Source: an uncultured Phenylobacterium sp. (GTDB lineage: Bacteria; Pseudomonadota; Alphaproteobacteria; Caulobacterales; Caulobacteraceae). From it: a stretch of 11,356 nt of DNA. Each line of letters begins with the position of its first letter. Positions within the stretch are counted from its first letter, which is position 1. Shown piece after piece: positions 1 to 7,566 of the stretch. The notes beneath the pieces were generated by a model. It did not search any database and had not been told where the DNA came from. It saw nothing but the letters and a program-made list of their open reading frames with translations. The DNA lies in contig CAMFIW010000041.1 in NCBI GenBank assembly GCA_945952355.1, positions 1 to 11,356 of the forward strand, given 5' to 3'. Position numbers and translations under genes: made by a program.

Positions 1-722
1 GTGTTGGACGAGGTCACATAGGGATAGGTGCCGTGGTCGACGTCGAGCAGGGCGCCCTGGGCGCCTTCGAAAAGCACGCGCTTGCCCGACTTCACCACCC
101 CGTCCAGCAGCTTCCAGGCCGGCTGGGCGAAGGGCAGGATCTTGGGCGCGATCTCCTCCAGGGCGGCGAGCAGCTGGGCGCCGTCATATTCCGGCAGGCC
201 GAGGCCACGGCGCAGCGGCGTGTGGTGGGCGAGCAGGCGGTCGATCTTGGCTTCCAGGGCGTCGCGGTCGCGCAGGTCGTCCACGCGGATCGCCCGGCGG
301 CCGACCTTGTCCTCGTACGCCGGCCCGATGCCGCGGCCGGTGGTGCCGATCTTGTTCACGGCGGCGGCCTCGCGGGCCTGGTCGAGGTCGCGGTGCAGGG
401 GCAGGATCAGGCAGGCGTTGTCGGCCAGGACCAGCAGGTCGGGGGTGATGTTGATCCCCTGGGCGCCGATCTTGGCCATCTCTTCCAGCAGGTGCCACGG
501 GTCGACCACGACGCCGTTGCCGATCACCGACAGCTTGCCCTGGACCACGCCGGAGGGGAGCAGGCTGAGCTTGTAGACCTGATTGCCGACCACCAGGGTG
601 TGGCCCGCATTGTGGCCGCCCTGGAAGCGCACGACCACGTCGGCGCGGTTGGACAGCCAGTCGACCAGCTTGCCCTTGCCCTCATCGCCCCACTGGGCGC
701 CGATCACCGTCACATTGCCCAT
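1..722 (-). CDS. purA: Adenylosuccinate synthetase PurA (N-terminal part, runs off left edge)
   Basis: PurA catalyses the GTP-dependent joining of IMP and aspartate to adenylosuccinate, the first committed step to AMP, in the cytoplasm. The start codon is at 722-720 and 240 complete codons are visible of a family length near 430, so the C-terminal part lies outside the window. The N-terminus has the family P-loop [11 protein letters not shown] at residues 8-18, with Asp13 as the known catalytic base. GGHNAGHT follows at 35-42, with catalytic His41. The IMP-binding stretch [14 protein letters not shown] is at 126-139, with Arg143 soon after. [10 protein letters not shown] at about 218-227 is also typical. 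All visible key residues are intact and there is no frameshift. The ribosome site is modest (GGGAG about 11 nt upstream). It is transcribed divergently from the VOC gene, with a hairpin-rich leader. The identification is firm. Confidence 0.97.
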   Translation of the reverse strand, partial: MGNVTVIGAQWGDEGKGKLVDWLSNRADVVVRFQGGHNAGHTLVVGNQVYKLSLLPSGVVQGKLSVIGNGVVVDPWHLLEEMAKIGAQGINITPDLLVLADNACLILPLHRDLDQAREAAAVNKIGTTGRGIGPAYEDKVGRRAIRVDDLRDRDALEAKIDRLLAHHTPLRRGLGLPEYDGAQLLAALEEIAPKILPFAQPAWKLLDGVVKSGKRVLFEGAQGALLDVDHGTYPYVTSSN

Positions 723-757
723 GCAGATACGATCTCCCGGCCTGCCGCGCGGGTCCG

Positions 758-785
758 GCACGCCCTTCGACAGGGCTCGGCGTGC
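758..785 (-). repeat. REP-like palindrome in the purA leader
   Basis: Arms GCACGCC (758-764) and GGCGTGC (779-785) are perfect reverse complements. An inner stem GCCCT/AGGGC (762-766 and 772-776) encloses TCGAC. The core CCCTTCGACAGGGCTC resembles the CTTCGACAGGCTCAG-type dispersed palindromes I associate with many GC-rich bacterial genomes. That match is from memory, not from a search. It lies 36 to 63 nt before the purA start codon, so it would fold in the 5' leader if transcription begins further upstream. Confidence 0.5.
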
Positions 786-796
786 GGACTTGATCG

Positions 797-804
797 ATTT
801 TAGG
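797..804 (-). promoter_or_regulatory. Possible purA -10 element
   Basis: Read on the minus strand, CCTAAAAT (followed by C) is the only AT-rich, TAAAAT-like hexamer in this leader. It partly fits the Caulobacter housekeeping -10 (GCTANAWC). It sits about 75 nt before the purA start. No convincing -35 is visible at the right spacing, so this is a weak call. Confidence 0.25.
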
Positions 805-810
805 AACCGC

Positions 811-875
811 GACGGGGCCCTTGGGGCGCCTCGGTCGTGTTCGTTCGGCTTAGACCTTGGGCGGACGGCCCCGTC
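811..875. repeat. 9-bp inverted repeat in the purA/VOC intergenic region
   Basis: GACGGGGCC at 811-819 and GGCCCCGTC at 867-875 are perfect reverse complements separated by 47 nt. In RNA from either strand the arms could close a large stem-loop. The purpose is unknown, and GC richness makes chance occurrence possible. Confidence 0.35.
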
Positions 876-889
876 AAGCCCTTCCCCGG

Positions 890-903
890 CCCCGGACCCG
901 GGG
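890..903 (+). repeat. GC hairpin just upstream of the VOC gene ribosome site
   Basis: CCCCGG (890-895) and CCGGGG (898-903) are perfect complements separated by two bases. The hairpin would end one base before the AAGAG ribosome-binding site at 905-909, so it could affect translation initiation of the VOC gene. Function is inferred from position only. Confidence 0.35.
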
Positions 904-917
904 TTAAGAGGCATGGC

Positions 918-1337
918 ATGGACCTGCCCCGCTTCCACCTCGCCTTCCCCGTCCGCGACCTGGCCGAGGCGCGCGCCTTCTACGGCGGGCTGCTGGGCTG
1001 TCCCGAGGGCCGGTCGAGCGCCGACTGGATCGACTTCGACTTCTACGGCCACCAGATCGTGGCCCACCTGTCGCCGGACGAGGCGGGACACCGGAACACC
1101 AGTTCGGTCGACGGCGAGCAGGTGCCGGTGCGCCACTTCGGGGCCATCCTGACGCTGGCTCAGTGGGACGAGATGGCGGCCAAGCTGAAGGCGGCCGGGA
1201 CCAAGTTCGTCATCGAGCCGCAGATCCGCTTCAAGGGCGAGCCGGGCGAGCAAGCGACGCTGTTCTTCCTCGATCCGTCGGGCAATGCGCTGGAATTCAA
1301 GGCTTTCGCCGACGACAAGATGGTGTTCGCCAAATGA
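918..1337 (+). CDS. VOC-family (glyoxalase/bleomycin-resistance fold) protein
   Basis: This 139-residue cytoplasmic protein belongs to the vicinal-oxygen-chelate superfamily, which includes glyoxalase I, ring-cleavage dioxygenases and antibiotic-binding proteins. Two beta-alpha-beta-beta-beta modules are visible: the first starts at [17 protein letters not shown] (6-22), the second at VRHFGAIL (71-78) and ends in [15 protein letters not shown] (116-130). Likely metal ligands are His7, His73 and Glu126, placed as in metal-binding members; [10 protein letters not shown] (42-51) is typical of one bacterial subgroup. I chose the ATG at 918 because AAGAG lies 8 nt upstream and the fold begins at once. 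An upstream in-frame start at 837 would add 27 residues lacking fold character. The stop overlaps the dehydratase start by 4 nt (ATGA), implying co-translation. The substrate is unknown; fold assignment is confident, enzymatic role is not. Confidence 0.88.
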   Translation: MDLPRFHLAFPVRDLAEARAFYGGLLGCPEGRSSADWIDFDFYGHQIVAHLSPDEAGHRNTSSVDGEQVPVRHFGAILTLAQWDEMAAKLKAAGTKFVIEPQIRFKGEPGEQATLFFLDPSGNALEFKAFADDKMVFAK

Positions 1338-2320
1338 GCGCCGTCGGGTTCGCCCATATCGAGGAGGCCGCCGCGCGGCTGGCTGGCCACGCGGTGCGCA
1401 CACCGCTGATCGAGAGCCCGGCGCTCAACGACCGGCTGGGCCTGCGGGTGCTGATCAAGCCCGAGAGCCTGCAGCGGGTGGGCGCGTTCAAGTTCCGCGG
1501 CGCCTTCAACCGCCTGGTCCAGCTGGCGCCGGGCGAGCGCCAGCGCGGGGTCGTGGCGTTCTCGTCGGGCAACCACGCCCAGGGCGTGGCCCTGGCGGCC
1601 AAGCTGTTGGGCATGCCGGCCCTGATCGTGATGCCGTCGGACGCGCCGGCCGTGAAGGTCGAGGCCACGCGCGGCTACGGGGCCGAGATCAAGCTCTATG
1701 ACCGCCTGACGGAGAGCCGCGAGGCGATCGCCGCGGGCATCGCCGCCGAGCGCGGCTCGACCGTCGTGCCGGCCTTCGACGACCCGCACATCATCGCCGG
1801 CCAGGGGACGGTGGGGCTGGAGCTGTTCCACCAGAGCCAGGCCCTGGGCGCGAACCTCGACCTGCTGATCGCCCCGGTCGGCGGCGGCGGGCTGATGGCC
1901 GGGACCTCGCTGGCGATCAAGACCTTGTCGCCGGGGACGGCCGCGGTGGGCGTGGAGCCGAAGGGCTTCGACGACACCCTGGCCTCGCTGAAGGCCGGAT
2001 CGCGCCAGGTGTTCAAACCCGCCACCCGGTCGCTGTGCGACGCACTGGAGAGCCCGGCGCCGGGCGAGCTGACCTTCCCCATCCTGCAGAAGACCCTGGC
2101 CGACATCGCCGTTGTCGACGACGGCGAGGTGGCCGAGGCGATGCGCTACGCCTTCTCGACGCTGAAACTGGCGCTGGAGCCCGGCGGCTCTGTGGGCCTG
2201 GCGGCCCTGCTCGCCGGCAAGATCGTCCAGGCCAAGGCCGGCGCGACAGTGGGCCTGGTGCTGTCGGGCGCCAATGTCGACCCGGATCTGTTCGCCCGCG
2301 TGCTGCGCCGCGAACTCTAG
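1334..2320 (+). CDS. PLP-dependent threonine/serine dehydratase (catabolic type, no ACT domain)
   Basis: This is a fold-type II PLP enzyme of 328 residues. The family deaminates L-threonine to 2-oxobutanoate or L-serine to pyruvate, and includes serine racemase and hydroxyaspartate ammonia-lyase. Lys53 in AFKFRGAFN (51-59) should hold PLP as a Schiff base. SSGNHAQG (77-84) is the substrate loop, and VGGGGL (182-187) is the glycine loop that grips the PLP phosphate. The late motif SGANVD (311-316) fits the family SGGN motif that binds the pyridine nitrogen. Length stops at the catalytic domain with no C-terminal ACT regulatory domain, so it is not a full-length biosynthetic IlvA and feedback inhibition by isoleucine is unlikely. 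The start overlaps the VOC stop as ATGA. Its TAG stop shares CTAG with the opposite gene. Exact substrate cannot be read from sequence. Confidence 0.92.
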   Translation: MSAVGFAHIEEAAARLAGHAVRTPLIESPALNDRLGLRVLIKPESLQRVGAFKFRGAFNRLVQLAPGERQRGVVAFSSGNHAQGVALAAKLLGMPALIVMPSDAPAVKVEATRGYGAEIKLYDRLTESREAIAAGIAAERGSTVVPAFDDPHIIAGQGTVGLELFHQSQALGANLDLLIAPVGGGGLMAGTSLAIKTLSPGTAAVGVEPKGFDDTLASLKAGSRQVFKPATRSLCDALESPAPGELTFPILQKTLADIAVVDDGEVAEAMRYAFSTLKLALEPGGSVGLAALLAGKIVQAKAGATVGLVLSGANVDPDLFARVLRREL

Positions 2321-3249
2321 GCCGCCGGCTTGGGCGCGGGGGGGCGCGCGCTCTTGAGCTCGCCGTAGATCTCGGCGAACGGCGCCGCCCATACTGTGAA
2401 GCTGAGGGCCGATGTCAGAATCTGCATCAGCAGCAGCCCGACCAGGGAGGGCCCCACCCGGGTCAGGTTTGCCGCGGGGTCGGACAGGAAGGTCCGTAGC
2501 CCGTCCACCCCTCCGATCGGGAGGTTCAGGCCCAAGGCCTGGCCCAGGATGGCCAGCACCATCTGGATGAACAGGATGATCGAGACCAGGCAGAGCGCCA
2601 CGCCGAACAGCCGCCATCCCTCGCCTTGGGTCAGGGGCCAGGCCTCCATGAGGCGGAAGCGGCGCTCGGCGAAGCTCATCGGCAGGGCGGGGCTTAGGCG
2701 CAGACCCATCCAGATCACGAGCGCCAGGGCGCCGCAGCTCGCGAGGAACAGGACCAGGCCTCCCGTCCAGGTGCCGGTTCCCACCGCCTGGCCCACGAGG
2801 CCCGCCACGCTGGAGCCCGCGATCAGGACGAGGAACAGCAGCAGGGCGAAGGCCAGCATCGAGACGAGGACCCACAACTCCTGCTGGCCCACCCTCAGGA
2901 AGGCGAAGGCTTTGCGCTCGGGTTCGAGGACCGCGCGGTAGACAGCGCAGCTGACCAGGGCGACGGCCAGCAGATTGAGCCCGAGCTGGGTGAACTCGAA
3001 GGCCACCAGCAGGCCCTGGGCGCGGACCAGCTCGGGATCGTCGACCGGCGGCGCGACGCCGGCCATCAGGCTTTGCATGATCTTGAGATAGAGCCCGATC
3101 AGGATCGGCAGGTCATTCCAGAAGATGGCGATCAGCGGCGCGAGCGCGACCGCCACATAGGCGAGGCCCCAGGCCAGCACAGCGCCGGGATGCCGGCCGA
3201 TCAGGCGAAACCCCGCCGCGATCACCGTGCCCGCCGAAAACCTCGCCAT
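2317..3249 (-). CDS. Unrecognised polytopic inner-membrane protein
   Basis: I do not recognise this 310-residue protein beyond a general resemblance to uncharacterised alphaproteobacterial membrane proteins. About six hydrophobic segments are visible, near residues 22-44, 84-106, 124-152, 160-185, 213-238 and 266-288. The N-terminus is short and basic (MARFSAGTVIAAGFRLIGRH). A charged stretch EPERKAFAFLRVGQQEL (109-125) lies between segments two and three, and an aromatic RLMEAWPLTQGEGWRLFG loop (199-216) lies before segment five. The C-terminal tail is proline- and alanine-rich. No catalytic motif is evident. The start has GGAG 8 nt upstream. It lies 76 nt downstream of the RND gene on the same strand, so read-through is possible. 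Its stop shares CTAG (2317-2320) with the convergent dehydratase stop, leaving no room for a terminator between them. Confidence 0.8.
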   Translation of the reverse strand: MARFSAGTVIAAGFRLIGRHPGAVLAWGLAYVAVALAPLIAIFWNDLPILIGLYLKIMQSLMAGVAPPVDDPELVRAQGLLVAFEFTQLGLNLLAVALVSCAVYRAVLEPERKAFAFLRVGQQELWVLVSMLAFALLLFLVLIAGSSVAGLVGQAVGTGTWTGGLVLFLASCGALALVIWMGLRLSPALPMSFAERRFRLMEAWPLTQGEGWRLFGVALCLVSIILFIQMVLAILGQALGLNLPIGGVDGLRTFLSDPAANLTRVGPSLVGLLLMQILTSALSFTVWAAPFAEIYGELKSARPPAPKPAA

Positions 3250-3268
3250 GAAAACTGCTCCGTGAACG

Positions 3269-3302
3269 GGACCCCAAGATAGGGGGCGGCCTTGGGTCCG
3301 CC
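3269..3302 (-). terminator. GC-rich hairpin region between the RND gene and the membrane-protein gene
   Basis: On the minus strand GGACCCAAG (3299-3291) can pair with CTTGGGGTCC (3278-3269), with one bulged base and a 12-nt loop. A competing stem, GGCGG (3302-3298) with CCGCC (3289-3285), overlaps it. It lies 24 to 57 nt after the RND stop. No T-run follows, so it is a poor classical terminator. It may partly end or stabilise the efflux transcript. Confidence 0.3.
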
Positions 3303-3325
3303 TAGAGACCTTCGGCCGGGGCGCC

Positions 3326-6300
3326 CTACAGCCGATCGTCCGGCGTCGGGCGATGCGAGGCGTAGCGCGGGGTGATCAGCTTGGCGAGGCGCGGCTTCAG
3401 CCAGTTCTCGAAGTCGTCCACGAACTCGTAGACCACCGGCACCAGGACCAGGGACAGGACCGTCGAGGTCAAGAGACCGCCGATCACCGCCACGGCCATG
3501 GGCTGTCGGAACTCGGCGCCCTTCTCGAGGGCGAAGGCGGTGGGCAGCATGCCGGCGGCCATGGCCATGGTGGTCATGACGATCGGACGCGCCCGCTCGC
3601 GGCAGGCCTCGAGCAGCGCCTCGCGCTGGCTCAGCCCGTCCCGTTCGCGCTCGATGGCGTACTCGACCAGCAGGATCGAGTTCTTGGCGGCCAGGCCCAA
3701 CAGCATCAGGAAGCCGATCAGCGACGGCACGGACAGAGACAGGTTGAAGATCAGGAGCCCCAGGAAGGCGCCGCCGACCGCGAGCGGCAGGGCCGAGAGG
3801 ATCACCGCCGGCTTGAAGAACGAGCGGAACAGCAGGACCAGCACGCCGAAGATCATCGAGACCCCGGCGAACAGGGCCAGGCCGAACGAGCTGAACAGCT
3901 CCTGCATGGCCTGCAATTGACCGCGCTCGGCCGGCTGCACGGCCGAGGTCGGGTCCTGCTTGATCTTCTTCATGATCGGCAGTTTCTGGATCTCGGCGAA
4001 GGCGGGGCCCTGGACCGTGCCGTTCAACTCGGCCTGGACGGCTTGCTGGCGCTTGCGGTTCAGGCGGTCGATCCGCGCGGGACCGGCCTGGAATTCGACA
4101 TCGGCGACGGCGTCGAGGGTGGTGAGGCCGCCGGCGGCGGTCGGCACGCGCAGCGACCTGATCTGGGCGAGGTCGGCCCGGGCATCGGCCGGCAGGCGGA
4201 TGCGGATCGGGATGCGGCGCTCGCCGGCGGTCAGCTTGGCGACGTTGGCGTCGATGTCGCCGACCGTGGCCACTCGGGCCACCTGGGCGATGGAGTCGAC
4301 CGAGACGCCCAGGCGCGCGGCGTCGGCGGCGCGCGGCCGGATCACCACCTCGGGCCCGGTCGGCGGAACCGTGGGCCGCGGATCGGCGATCAGCGGCAGG
4401 GTTCGCATCTCCTTCTCCAGCTCCAGCGCGGCCTTCTGCAGGGCCACCGGATCGTTGGAGGTCAGGACCTGCTCGATCCCGGCGCCACCTTGGAAGTCCA
4501 GAAAGCCGACGCGGGCGTCGGGGATTTCACGCAGCGCCTTACGGGTCTGGTTCTTGAGGTCGTCGCCCTTGAAGCTGCGATGCTCGTCCAGCAGCACGAT
4601 CACCGTGCCGTCGCGCAAGTCGTTGCTGCCGCCGCTGCCGAACCCGGGACCTCCGGTCGCGGCGGTGGAGCCGACCTGGGTGAAGACGCCGCGCACGCCT
4701 GGGCGGCCTTCGAACACCTTGGTGATGCGATTGGCCGTGGCCTCCATGTCCGGGACCGTCGCGCCGGGCGGCCCCTGGAGGTTCACGTAGATGTAGTCCG
4801 GGTCGCCGGCCGGCTGGAAGCCGGTGGGCAGCAGCGGAGTCAGGAACAGCGAGCCGACGAACAGCACGCCGCCGAACACCGAGGCGACGATGCGATGGTC
4901 GAGCGCCCATTCCAGGGCGCGGCGATAGCGGCCCTCGAACGGCTTGCGCGGATGCGGCGCGCGGGCGGGCTTGAGGAAATAGGCCGCCATCAGCGGGGTC
5001 AGCAGACGGGCGACCACCAGCGAGAAGATCACCGCCACCGAGACCGTGAGGCCGAACTCGCGGAAGAACTGGCCGGCCATGCCCTTCATGAACGAGACGG
5101 GGGTGAACACCACCACGATGGCCATGGTGGTGGCCACGACCGCGAGTCCGATGGCGTCGGCGCCTTCCATGGCCGCGTCGAAGGGCCGCCGGCCCTGGGC
5201 CACGCGCTTCTCGATGTTCTCGATCTCGACGATGGCGTCGTCGACGAGGATCCCGATGACGAGAGTGAGCGCCAGCAGGGTCACCACGTTCAGCGAGAAC
5301 CCGAACAGGGCCATGACGAAGAATGTCGGGATCAGCGAGATCGGCATGGCGAGCGCCGTGATCATCGTGGCCCGCCAGTCGCGCAGGAACATGAACACCA
5401 CGATGGCCGCGAGGATCATCCCCTCGAGCAGGACGTGCTGGGTGGCTTTGAAGCTGGCGCGGGTCTCGTCGACAGACGAGAAGATCCGCACGAACTTCAC
5501 CCCCGGATGGTCCTTCTCCATCTTGGCGAGGGTCTTGATAACCTCGTCGTCGACCGAGACGTCGCTGGAGTCCTTGGTCTTCATGACCTGGAAGCCGACG
5601 ACGGGGCGATTGTTGAAGCGGGCGAAGCCACGCACCTCGGAGGAGCCGTCGCCGACCTCGGCCACGTCGGTCAGCTTGACGAACTTGCCGGCCGCGGTGG
5701 GGATCTGGAGCGCACGCAGGCGGTCGAGGGTGTTGACCGCGCCCAGGACGCGCAAAGTCTGCTCGCGGCCGCCCACCTGGACCCGACCGCCTGCCGCGTC
5801 GAGATCGAAGCCGCGCAGGGCGTTGTTGACCGCCGCGGCGGTCAGGCCGTGGGAGGTCAGCTTGTCGGAGTCGACGATGACGTTGATCTCGCGGTTCACC
5901 CCGCCGACGCGGGAGATCTGCGAGACGCCCTTGGCGGCCTGGAGGCCCCGGCCGACCGTGTCGTCGATGAACCACGACAAATCGGAATCCGACATGCCCG
6001 GCGCCTCGACCGCGTAGGTCAGGATCGGCTGGCTGTCCAACTCGATGCGGGTGACCGTCGGTTCGTCGATCTCGCGCGGCAGGTTGGCGCGGACCTGGTC
6101 GATCCGCGAGCGCACGTCGTCGGTCTTCTTCTGCAGATCCTGGCCGAGCTCGAACTCGATAGAGGTGGTCGAGACCCCCTGGGTGACCGTCGAATAGATG
6201 TTGCGCGCGTCGGAAATGCCGGCCAGCGCATCCTCGACGGGCCGCGTGATCTGGGTCTCCATTTCCGCCGGGGCCGCGCCGTTCTGGGTGACGGTCACCG

Positions 6301-6472
6301 CCACTACGGGAAACTGCACGTTCGGGAACTGTTTCACCGCCAGGCCGCCGTAGGCGATCACCCCGGCCATGACGAGAGCGATGAACAGCACCGCCACGGG
6401 GACGGGATTCTTGATCGCCCAGGCGGAGATACGCATCCCGCCGCCCGAGCCTTCGTGGGGCGTGTGGCTCAT
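3326..6472 (-). CDS. RND efflux transporter, AcrB/HAE-1-like permease
   Basis: This proton-driven inner-membrane pump is 1048 residues, the usual family size. The first transmembrane helix is near 22-44 (NPVPVAVLFIALVMAGVIAY). A large periplasmic porter loop follows to about 340, then helices 2-6. ILVDDAIVEIENIEKR (408-423) carries the paired Asp411/Asp412 of the proton relay. The second half starts with helix 7 near 528-548, has a second periplasmic loop, then LAAKNSILLVEYAIERERDG (927-946) with Lys930 and RARPIVMTTMAM (960-971) with Arg962, matching the relay Lys and Arg of AcrB. The DDAIVEIEN form points to the drug/hydrophobe group rather than heavy-metal pumps. Its start overlaps the adapter stop by 4 nt (6469-6472), implying translational coupling. 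Met13 is an alternative start. A glycine-rich segment lies at 607-616 in the second loop. Substrates cannot be inferred. Confidence 0.96.
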   Translation of the reverse strand: MSHTPHEGSGGGMRISAWAIKNPVPVAVLFIALVMAGVIAYGGLAVKQFPNVQFPVVAVTVTQNGAAPAEMETQITRPVEDALAGISDARNIYSTVTQGVSTTSIEFELGQDLQKKTDDVRSRIDQVRANLPREIDEPTVTRIELDSQPILTYAVEAPGMSDSDLSWFIDDTVGRGLQAAKGVSQISRVGGVNREINVIVDSDKLTSHGLTAAAVNNALRGFDLDAAGGRVQVGGREQTLRVLGAVNTLDRLRALQIPTAAGKFVKLTDVAEVGDGSSEVRGFARFNNRPVVGFQVMKTKDSSDVSVDDEVIKTLAKMEKDHPGVKFVRIFSSVDETRASFKATQHVLLEGMILAAIVVFMFLRDWRATMITALAMPISLIPTFFVMALFGFSLNVVTLLALTLVIGILVDDAIVEIENIEKRVAQGRRPFDAAMEGADAIGLAVVATTMAIVVVFTPVSFMKGMAGQFFREFGLTVSVAVIFSLVVARLLTPLMAAYFLKPARAPHPRKPFEGRYRRALEWALDHRIVASVFGGVLFVGSLFLTPLLPTGFQPAGDPDYIYVNLQGPPGATVPDMEATANRITKVFEGRPGVRGVFTQVGSTAATGGPGFGSGGSNDLRDGTVIVLLDEHRSFKGDDLKNQTRKALREIPDARVGFLDFQGGAGIEQVLTSNDPVALQKAALELEKEMRTLPLIADPRPTVPPTGPEVVIRPRAADAARLGVSVDSIAQVARVATVGDIDANVAKLTAGERRIPIRIRLPADARADLAQIRSLRVPTAAGGLTTLDAVADVEFQAGPARIDRLNRKRQQAVQAELNGTVQGPAFAEIQKLPIMKKIKQDPTSAVQPAERGQLQAMQELFSSFGLALFAGVSMIFGVLVLLFRSFFKPAVILSALPLAVGGAFLGLLIFNLSLSVPSLIGFLMLLGLAAKNSILLVEYAIERERDGLSQREALLEACRERARPIVMTTMAMAAGMLPTAFALEKGAEFRQPMAVAVIGGLLTSTVLSLVLVPVVYEFVDDFENWLKPRLAKLITPRYASHRPTPDDRL

Positions 6473-7563
6473 TTGGCGGCATCCAGGGTCGGCCGCACCA
6501 GGTCGCCGTCCAGCAGGAAGGCGGACGCGCTCTGGATCACCAGCGACCCGGCAGGCGGCCCCTTGGTGAGGGCCACCAGGCCGCCGCCGCGCAAGCCGGT
6601 CTGCACCGTCACGCGCTTCACCCGGTTGTCGGCGCCCACGACCATGACGCTGGCGCCGTCGGCGTCATAGCGCACGGCGGTCTCGGGAACGGCGAGCAGG
6701 TCCGCCCCGGCGTCGCCGAACTGGGCGCGGCCGTAGCCGCCGGAGCGGATGTCGGCGCGCACCGGCAGGCGGATCCGCACGGAGCCAAGCTTGGTCTGGC
6801 TGGACAGCTGGGGCGAGACCACGCGCACGACGCCATCGGCGGTCGCGCCGTTGGTCAGGGTGACGTTGGCATGCTGGCCCGGGCGGACATGTCCGAGGTC
6901 CTGCTCCGACAGGTCGGCGCGCAGCTCGATCTCGCCGTCCTGCGCGATGCGGAACCAAGGAGCCGAACCGGTGGCGGTCTGGTCACCCGGGCGGACCGCA
7001 CGCTCCAGCACCAGGCCGGAGACCGGGGCGGTGACGGTGAGCTTCTTGGCGCGGGTCTCGATGTCGCGTGCCGCGGCGGCCTGGGCGTTGGCGGTGGCCC
7101 GGGCGGCCCGGGCCTGGAAGCGGCGCTGTTCGAGCTGTTCCTGGGACAGCACGCCCTGACCGTCGAGATCCTTGACCCGCGCGGCCTGGGCTTCGGCCTG
7201 CTCGGCCTGGACAGCGGCCTGGGCCGCCAGGGCCTTCTGCTGCTCGAGCTGCGAGGTGATCAAGGCGCGGTCGATTTCGACCAGGGGCTGGCCGGCCTTG
7301 ACCCACTGGCCCTCGTCGACCAGCACGCGGGCGACCCGGAAGCCGGAGACCTCCGGCAGGACGGCGATCTCCTCGCGCGGCAGCAGGACGCCGTCGGCGG
7401 CGACGGCGCCGACGATGGGGCGGGCCGCGATCTTGACCACCTTCACGGCCCGGGCGCGTTCGGCCTCGGATTCCTTGACCTGCTTGTTGCGCCCGCAGGC
7501 GGCCAGGGGCGCGGTGGCGACCGCCAGGACGGCGAGGGCGAGGACGATATTGCGAGCGGGCAT
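6469..7563 (-). CDS. Periplasmic adapter (membrane-fusion) lipoprotein of the RND pump
   Basis: The 364-residue adapter bridges the RND pump and the outer-membrane channel. A lipoprotein signal ends in LAAC, with Cys23 the predicted lipidated residue. The barrel-sandwich (lipoyl-like) domain is split into halves at about 58-98 (PEVSGFRVARVLVDEGQWVK) and 175-195 (LTVTAPVSGLVLERAVRPGD). Between them an alpha-hairpin of alternating Ala, Gln and Glu heptads runs from about 99 to 170. The beta-barrel and membrane-proximal domains follow to the C-terminus. It starts 3 nt after the outer-membrane factor stop; AGAGG near the end of that gene is a likely ribosome site. The stop overlaps the RND start. 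The residue after Cys23 is Gly, not Asp as in E. coli AcrA, so by the E. coli sorting rule inner-membrane retention is not assured. Confidence 0.93.
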   Translation of the reverse strand: MPARNIVLALAVLAVATAPLAACGRNKQVKESEAERARAVKVVKIAARPIVGAVAADGVLLPREEIAVLPEVSGFRVARVLVDEGQWVKAGQPLVEIDRALITSQLEQQKALAAQAAVQAEQAEAQAARVKDLDGQGVLSQEQLEQRRFQARAARATANAQAAAARDIETRAKKLTVTAPVSGLVLERAVRPGDQTATGSAPWFRIAQDGEIELRADLSEQDLGHVRPGQHANVTLTNGATADGVVRVVSPQLSSQTKLGSVRIRLPVRADIRSGGYGRAQFGDAGADLLAVPETAVRYDADGASVMVVGADNRVKRVTVQTGLRGGGLVALTKGPPAGSLVIQSASAFLLDGDLVRPTLDAAK

Positions 7564-7566
7564 CTT

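Noticed and set aside
33..803. Plus-strand open frames over the purA region
   Set aside because: The minus strand encodes PurA with intact P-loop and IMP-binding motifs, so these are shadows.
837..917. Extended N-terminus for the VOC protein
   Set aside because: The 27 extra residues are Pro/Arg-rich and outside the fold, and ATG 918 has a good ribosome site.
1160..2875. A 571-codon minus-strand open frame
   Set aside because: It runs through the VOC, dehydratase and membrane-protein genes in another frame, with a shadow-like Arg/Gly/Pro/Ala composition.
3353..6670. A 1105-codon open frame antisense to the RND pump
   Set aside because: Its translation is low-complexity, rich in Arg, Asp, Gly, His and Gln, with no domain or signal. 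It is the expected shadow of GC-biased codon use in the real RND gene, whose full motif set is on the other strand.
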